Under the pieces are notes generated by a model, which worked only from the letters and a program-made list of their open reading frames with translations, was not told where the DNA came from and did not search any database. Made by a program: the position numbers and the translations under genes. Of a stretch of DNA of 64,000 nt, positions 59,117-64,000 are shown in pieces (the stretch's first letter is position 1; each line of letters begins with the position of its first letter). The stretch covers positions 62,001 to 126,000 of the forward strand of contig NZ_PCDP01000035.1 in the NCBI RefSeq assembly GCF_003240585.1. The letters run 5' to 3'. The DNA is from Arminella tubonensis. Its GTDB lineage: Bacteria > Pseudomonadota > Alphaproteobacteria > Rhizobiales > Rhizobiaceae.

Positions 59117-60573
59117 GACCGCTCCTCCAACGCTTTGCGCACTTCCGCATGATCCGAAAACGGCAGGGTGACGCTGCCGATGGTCTGTCCTTCCTCGTGC
59201 CCCTTGCCCGCGACGATCAGCGTGTCGCCGGATTTCAACATCCCAACCGCCTGCCGGATCGCCAATGCCCGATCGGCGATCTCGGTGGCGCAACCGGCCG
59301 CCGCCATGATTTCTGCCCGTATCGCTGCCGGTACTTCCGAGCGCGGATTGTCGTCGGTGACGATGACGACATCGGCAAGGCGGCACGCGATTTCGCCCAT
59401 GATCGGCCGCTTGCCCCTGTCACGATCGCCGCCGCAGCCGAAGACGGTTATGACGCGGCCGGTGGTGAACGGCCGTACAGATGCCAGGACATTTTCCAGA
59501 GCATCGGGCTTGTGCGCATAGTCGACATAGGCGAGCGCACCGTCCTTGGTGTGGCCGACCAGTTCCAGCCGTCCCGGCGCACCCTGCAGCTTCTCGAGCG
59601 CCGCCATCGCGACCGCTGTCGGAACCCCGGTCGAGATCGCAAGACCGGCTGCGACCAGCGCGTTGGCAACCTGGAAGTCGCCGGCGAGCGGAATATGCAC
59701 TTCGAAGATATCCTTGCCGACATGGACCTCGGCAACCTGCTTGTGACGAAAATGCTCGACGCGCTTCAGCGTCAGGAAATCGCCTTTGCGACCGACGGTC
59801 CTGATATCGTGACCAGCAGCGGTAGCAGCGGCTATCGCCTTCTCGGACCATGCGTCGTCAGCGAAGATGACAGCCGGCGACCCCTTCGGCAGAAGGGCTG
59901 AAAACAGCCGCATCTTTGCCGCCATGTAGGCGTCGACAGTCGGATGGTAATCCATGTGGTCGCGGCCGAGATTGGTAAATGCGGCGGCTGCAAGCCGGAC
60001 GCCGTCGAGCCGGAACTGATCGAGCCCGTGACTGGAGGCTTCCATCGCCGCGTGGGTGACGCCTTCCTCGGCGAGTTCGGCGAGAAGCTGATGCAGGGAA
60101 ACCGGGTCGGGCGTCGTCAGCGAACCGTAGTCGTTGCGCGTTGGCGATACCACGCCTGTCGTACCGATCATCGCGGCAGGATGGCCGGCAAAGGCCCAGA
60201 TCTGGCGGGTGAACGATGCGACGGAGGTCTTGCCGGCAGTGCCGGTGACCGCGACCATCGTTTCCGGCTGCTTGCCGTAGAAATGCGCGGCGGCGAGCGA
60301 CAGAAGCCGGCGGGGTTCGGAAACCGCGAGAACAGGGACATCGCCCGCCTGCCCGGGATGCCCGGCGAAGATCACTGCTGCGCCGCGAGCGGCTGCATCT
60401 GCGATGAAGCTGGCGCCATCCGCCTTGGTACCGGCGACAGCAACGAAAGCCATTCCAGGTGCGATCTTGCGGCTGTCGGCGGAAAGACCAGAGATTTCAA
60501 GGTCACCAAGCGTCCCGTCGACATATCCGTTGAGGTCCGGAAATCCTTTTCCAGTGATGTCCCGCAATTTCAT
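59113..60573 (-). CDS. murE: UDP-MurNAc-tripeptide synthetase (meso-DAP-adding)
   Basis: MurE adds meso-diaminopimelate to UDP-MurNAc-dipeptide. The 486-residue protein shows the ATP loop [13 protein letters not shown] and the DNPRSE motif ([19 protein letters not shown]) that marks meso-DAP specificity; a lysine-adding enzyme would lack the Arg. [15 protein letters not shown] and [13 protein letters not shown] are other core segments. It is separated from ftsI by 65 bases and overlaps murF. The cell wall therefore contains DAP, as expected of Gram-negatives. Identification is secure. Confidence 0.96.
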   Translation of the reverse strand: MKLRDITGKGFPDLNGYVDGTLGDLEISGLSADSRKIAPGMAFVAVAGTKADGASFIADAAARGAAVIFAGHPGQAGDVPVLAVSEPRRLLSLAAAHFYGKQPETMVAVTGTAGKTSVASFTRQIWAFAGHPAAMIGTTGVVSPTRNDYGSLTTPDPVSLHQLLAELAEEGVTHAAMEASSHGLDQFRLDGVRLAAAAFTNLGRDHMDYHPTVDAYMAAKMRLFSALLPKGSPAVIFADDAWSEKAIAAATAAGHDIRTVGRKGDFLTLKRVEHFRHKQVAEVHVGKDIFEVHIPLAGDFQVANALVAAGLAISTGVPTAVAMAALEKLQGAPGRLELVGHTKDGALAYVDYAHKPDALENVLASVRPFTTGRVITVFGCGGDRDRGKRPIMGEIACRLADVVIVTDDNPRSEVPAAIRAEIMAAAGCATEIADRALAIRQAVGMLKSGDTLIVAGKGHEEGQTIGSVTLPFSDHAEVRKALEERS

Positions 60574-60638
60574 CGCGTATACTGCTTCTCTTTCGGGCCC
60601 CCGCGCCCTCGCGAATCGGCCGTTTCACCTATTTACAC

Positions 60639-62393
60639 TTAATAAGACACCAGCAATGCGGAGCTATCTTGTCCGAATTTCGGTTGTACACCGAGATTCG
60701 GCGCAGCCCTTGCGATGATGTCACGGGCAATCGGCCCGGCCGTGCCGGCCGAAATTGTGTTGCCGTACTTGGCCTCACCGGACTTTGGCTCGTCACAGAA
60801 GGTCATGACGACATATTCCGGATTGTCGATCGGGAAGGCCGCAATGAAGGAGTTGAAGTTCAAGGTCTTGGAATAGCGCCCGTTGACGACCTTGTCGGCG
60901 GTGCCCGTCTTGCTGCCGACGTCGAAGCCGGGAACGCGGGCAACACGACCCGAGCCCTTCGAGCCGTTGAAATCGAGCAGGTATCGGATATCGTCGCTCG
61001 TGCTTTTCTTGAGGACGACCTTGGCAACCTCGTCGGCCTGCTCCCGCGTACGTGGGAGGAAAGTCGGCTCGATCAACTTTCCACCATTGACGAGGGCTGC
61101 GGCCGCAACCGCTGTTTGCAGCGGCGTCGTTGAGACGCCATGGCCGAAGGAGATGGTGATCGAGTTGATCTTCTTCCAGACATGCGGTTGCGACGGCATC
61201 TTCACTTCTGGCAGCTCGGTCTGCGTCTTGGTCAAAAGACCGACGCGCGTCAGGAAGTCCTTTTGCGCATCGATGCCTACCAGATCGACGATCTTTGCCG
61301 TGCCTATATTGGAGGAGTACTGGAAGATTTCCGGCACCGTCAGCACGCGGCCCTGGCCGTGGAAGTCATGGATCGTAAAGCCGCCGATATGAAGCGGTGC
61401 ACTGGCGTCGAAGGCATCGTGCAAAGTGATCTTGCCGCTATCGAGTGCCATGGCCATGGTAAAGGTCTTGAAGGTCGATCCCATCTCGAACGTGCCGTTC
61501 GACATGCGGTTCAACCATCCTTCGGCAGCACTCGCGTTCGGATTGTTGGGGTCGAAATCCGGTGCCGATGCCATGGCGATGACCTCGCCGGTATGGATAT
61601 CGAGTACGACCGCGCCGGCACCCTTGGCCTGGAAGTTGGTAACCGCATTGACCACGGCATCTCGTACGATTGCCTGGACCCGCAGGTCGAGCGAAAGCCT
61701 GACCGGCTCAAGCGGCTGATTGCTGGTCATGCCGACGGCAGCAAGATCGGCCAGACCCTGGTCGTCGATGTACTTCTCCATCCCAACCACGCCACGGTTG
61801 TCGATATTGACATAGCCCAGAACGTGGGAGGCAGTCGGGCCGCCCGGATAGAAGCGGCGCTTCTCCGGACGGAAGCCGATGCCGGGAATGCCAAGCGCCA
61901 GGATCTGGCTCTGCTGCTTAGGCGTCAGCTGGCGACGCAGCCATTGGAAATGCGACTTGGAGGAAAGCTTGCGATAGGTGCTCTTCGGCTCGAGATCGGG
62001 CAGCACGGTCGACAATTTCTCTGCCGCATCATCCGCATCGACGATCTTGTTCGGCTCCGCAAACAGCGACACGGTACGGATGTCGGTCGCCAGAAGCGCG
62101 CCGTTGCGGTCGACGATATCGGGCCGCGAAGCCATCAGCCGGTCCGGCGGCAGGATACTCGAGGTCGTATCCGGCATCGCAACGCCGTATTCGACGAGGC
62201 GAGCACCGATGATGCAGTAGACGGTGGTGAAGCTGAGGATCAGCAGGACGACGCGGCTCTTGGCCTGCCCTGATTTGCGCTTGCGCGTACCTTCGAAAAT
62301 GGCGGCGCTGTAGGGGTCGGTCGGGCGGCTGTTGGCGCCGGCGGAAAAATGAGCCTTGCTCTTCAAAACCATGATGCGAGAGAGAAAAGACAT
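60639..62393 (-). CDS. ftsI: Septal peptidoglycan transpeptidase FtsI (PBP3)
   Basis: FtsI is the division-specific class B penicillin-binding protein. The 584-residue protein has a basic cytoplasmic tail and one membrane helix (VVLLILSFTTVYCIIGARLV near residue 50). It also has a pedestal domain (RPDIVDRNGALLATDI) and a transpeptidase domain with SxxK in MGSTFKTFTM, SxN in YSSNIG and KTG in GSKTGTADK. The catalytic motifs are intact. The start ATG overlaps the ftsL stop by one base (TGATG), and a 65-base gap precedes murE. Identification is secure. Confidence 0.96.
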   Translation of the reverse strand: MSFLSRIMVLKSKAHFSAGANSRPTDPYSAAIFEGTRKRKSGQAKSRVVLLILSFTTVYCIIGARLVEYGVAMPDTTSSILPPDRLMASRPDIVDRNGALLATDIRTVSLFAEPNKIVDADDAAEKLSTVLPDLEPKSTYRKLSSKSHFQWLRRQLTPKQQSQILALGIPGIGFRPEKRRFYPGGPTASHVLGYVNIDNRGVVGMEKYIDDQGLADLAAVGMTSNQPLEPVRLSLDLRVQAIVRDAVVNAVTNFQAKGAGAVVLDIHTGEVIAMASAPDFDPNNPNASAAEGWLNRMSNGTFEMGSTFKTFTMAMALDSGKITLHDAFDASAPLHIGGFTIHDFHGQGRVLTVPEIFQYSSNIGTAKIVDLVGIDAQKDFLTRVGLLTKTQTELPEVKMPSQPHVWKKINSITISFGHGVSTTPLQTAVAAAALVNGGKLIEPTFLPRTREQADEVAKVVLKKSTSDDIRYLLDFNGSKGSGRVARVPGFDVGSKTGTADKVVNGRYSKTLNFNSFIAAFPIDNPEYVVMTFCDEPKSGEAKYGNTISAGTAGPIARDIIARAAPNLGVQPKFGQDSSALLVSY

Positions 62394-62929
62394 CAGCGCT
62401 TCACCGATCCCGTTTTGATTTCGTCTGTGTCAGGCTTGCCGTGCTTCAGCGGAGTGGCCTTCGCCATGGGCTTCGGAGCGGGCTTGGAGGCAACGTCGGC
62501 GATCACCTTCCTGATGTCATCATCCGTGCTGCCACCCTTCGACAAGGCTACGCCTGCCGTTTTCGCGCCCTTGCCGTCCTTGCCATCTTTCCCATCTTTC
62601 CCATCCTTGCCATCGGCGACGATGGGGGCTTCCGGAAGCTGCGAACGAAGCATCGGCAGCTCCGTCGGCTGGACCATGGCGGTCGACAGCGTCGGAGCGA
62701 GCTTGAGCTCTTCGTTATAGTTGTTGACCAGCCGCTCCAGGCGGTTCGGCTGGATCACCAGCGCCCAATCTGCCTTCAGGAGCTCGATCGTATCCTTCTC
62801 GAGCTTGATCTCGGATTCCAGGCGATGCACCTCTTCGAGCTTCATCTCGGCCCGATGCTTGATCGTATAGGTCACGGCCGCAGCCGCGGTCATGATGCAG
62901 ATCAGGATAATGTCAAAGGTCTTCAGCAT
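62393..62929 (-). CDS. ftsL: Cell division protein FtsL with Gly-Lys-Asp repeat tail
   Basis: FtsL is a small bitopic divisome protein. It opens with one membrane helix (KTFDIILICIMTAAAAVTYTI). A periplasmic coiled coil (KLEEVHRLESEIKLEKDTIELLKADW) and the conserved VIQPNRLERLVNN end follow. After that comes an unusual tail (~100-178) rich in Gly/Lys/Asp, with four tandem GKD units at residues ~108-120, then a Pro/Lys region. ATG 62929 has GGAGG six bases upstream. The gene is directly after rsmH (one base between stop and ATG). Protein is 178 residues, longer than E. coli FtsL (121). The identity rests on position and topology. Confidence 0.9.
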   Translation of the reverse strand: MLKTFDIILICIMTAAAAVTYTIKHRAEMKLEEVHRLESEIKLEKDTIELLKADWALVIQPNRLERLVNNYNEELKLAPTLSTAMVQPTELPMLRSQLPEAPIVADGKDGKDGKDGKDGKGAKTAGVALSKGGSTDDDIRKVIADVASKPAPKPMAKATPLKHGKPDTDEIKTGSVKR

Positions 62930-62930
62930 C

Positions 62931-63956
62931 TCAACCTCCGAGCTTTCCGAGAGTGGCAAGATTGGGCAACTCGAAGATCGACAGATCGGCGGGCTCGGCG
63001 GGCGCGCCGGTCCGGAGACCCGCGCGAAGCTTGGCGGAACGCGCCCGTGGATTGACCGCTGCCTCACCGTCGCTCGCCGAAACCATGGCCTTGCCGATCG
63101 CATCGAAGGTCGCTGCCCGCTCATGGACGATCGGCAAGTGCCGAGAGCCGGTCGAGCGGCCTGACCGGTCGGCGAAGAATTTCTTGACGATGCGGTCTTC
63201 GAGCGAATGGAAGGTGACGACGACGAGACGCCCGCCGGGCTTCAGGACCTGCTCGGCTGCAAACAGCGCAGCGGCCAGTTCGCCGAGTTCGTCATTGACG
63301 AAGATGCGCAGCGCCTGGAAGACCCGCGTTGCCGGGTGAATCTTGTCCTTGGCCTTGCGCGGCGTCACCGTCTCGATCAGCCCGGCAAGATCGCGCGTCG
63401 TCTCGAACGGTTGTTCGGCTCGGCGCTTCTCGATGGCGTGAGCGATGCGCGGCGCCTGCTTTTCTTCGCCGAGGTAAACGAAGATCCGGATGAGATCGGC
63501 AAGCTTGGCGTGATTGACAACGTCAGCCGCCGAAACCCCGCTGGCCGACATCCGCATGTCGAGAGGACCGTTCTTCTGGAACGAAAATCCGCGCTCGGCC
63601 TCGTCGATCTGCATCGAGGAGACACCGATGTCGAGGACAATGCCGTCGAGGCCACCCTCTGGCGCATGCTCGGCAAGCTGCGAAAACTGCGATTGAATGA
63701 GCGTGAGATGGCCACTGTGCTTTTCGACCAGCGCCTGTCCGGCAGCAATGGCGGTCGGATCACGATCGAGCGCGATCACGTCGGCGCCGGAGGCAAGGAT
63801 CGCAGAAGTATAGCCGCCAGCACCGAAGGTACCGTCAAGGATGACCTTGCCGGACGAAGGCGCCAGCGCCTCGATCACCTCGGTCAGGAGAACCGGAATG
63901 TGGCGAACCGGTCCGCCATCGGCATCAGAAGAACCTCCGCCTGGATTCGCCACCAT
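62931..63956 (-). CDS. rsmH: 16S rRNA m4C1402 methyltransferase RsmH
   Basis: RsmH (MraW) makes N4-methylcytidine in 16S rRNA, fine-tuning start-codon choice. The 341-residue protein has the SAM loop [16 protein letters not shown] near residue 45, [32 protein letters not shown] in the middle, and [16 protein letters not shown] near the end. The tail [15 protein letters not shown] is a family signature. The ATG is 44 bases from the window end, so the upstream mraZ would lie just outside. It begins the dcw cluster in this window, before ftsL. Confidence 0.95.
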   Translation of the reverse strand: MVANPGGGSSDADGGPVRHIPVLLTEVIEALAPSSGKVILDGTFGAGGYTSAILASGADVIALDRDPTAIAAGQALVEKHSGHLTLIQSQFSQLAEHAPEGGLDGIVLDIGVSSMQIDEAERGFSFQKNGPLDMRMSASGVSAADVVNHAKLADLIRIFVYLGEEKQAPRIAHAIEKRRAEQPFETTRDLAGLIETVTPRKAKDKIHPATRVFQALRIFVNDELGELAAALFAAEQVLKPGGRLVVVTFHSLEDRIVKKFFADRSGRSTGSRHLPIVHERAATFDAIGKAMVSASDGEAAVNPRARSAKLRAGLRTGAPAEPADLSIFELPNLATLGKLGG

Positions 63957-64000
63957 TCCGTCCCCTCGTATGATCAGGAACGCCCGCCCGCCAGCCGGCG

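Noticed and set aside
62580..62620. Tandem short repeat that might suggest a CRISPR or satellite
   Set aside because: It is a 9-base coding repeat inside ftsL giving GKD units, with no spacers.

Overview
The window looks like a chromosomal segment of a Rhizobium of the R. etli / R. leguminosarum type. This is inferred from high GC, the alphaproteobacterial gene content and order (an mraW-to-ftsZ dcw cluster followed by lpxC, bamD, recN and ligA), a DAP-type MurE, several rhizobial conserved-hypothetical families and mosaic palindromic intergenic repeats. No rRNA or tRNA gene, CRISPR array or insertion sequence was seen. Layout: 1-4000 holds the end of a LysR regulator, a divergent AraC regulator/DUF2000 pair, a mosaic repeat, an OmpA-type lipoprotein and an orphan flagellin. 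4.3-10.3 kb holds uvrD, a small compositionally different islet (orphan methyltransferase plus a small HTH-like protein), a FucP/GluP-type sugar transporter and pncA. 10.3-17.5 kb holds a polysaccharide flippase, a small Cys/Gly-rich secreted protein, panC-panB, a DUF2164 protein, azlC-azlD and an aminopeptidase P. 17.8-26 kb holds a small protein gene with a downstream hairpin RNA carrying two CTCCTCCCC loops (the best candidate for something poorly described), a SCO-FAD monooxygenase-prmA operon, cheW, creA, an exonuclease and the metNIQ methionine importer. 26-36 kb holds a DUF1007 protein, a DUF2161 nuclease-like protein, a large PAN-alpha-2-macroglobulin protein translationally coupled to penicillin-binding protein 1C, and a higBA toxin-antitoxin pair. 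The last 28 kb, all read on the minus strand except one transporter, is the cell-wall and division cluster: rsmH-ftsL-ftsI-murE-murF-mraY-murD-ftsW-murG-murC-murB, then an inserted MHS transporter and aquaporin, then ddlB-ftsQ-ftsA-ftsZ-lpxC, ended by a strong terminator, and then bamD-recN-ligA. The cluster makes lipid II from UDP-MurNAc through MurC-F, MraY and MurG, and builds the divisome (FtsL, I, W, Q, A, Z). Many of its junctions are 1-4 base overlaps (ATGA, GTGA, TGATG), so the genes are probably co-translated. The inserted pair splits the cluster, and a separate promoter region for ddlB-ftsQAZ, with CtrA-like half-sites and GANTC methylation sites, lies just upstream of ddlB. All statements come from reading the sequence; no database search was run, so family names rest on motif recognition and starts were chosen from ribosome-binding sites and overlaps.
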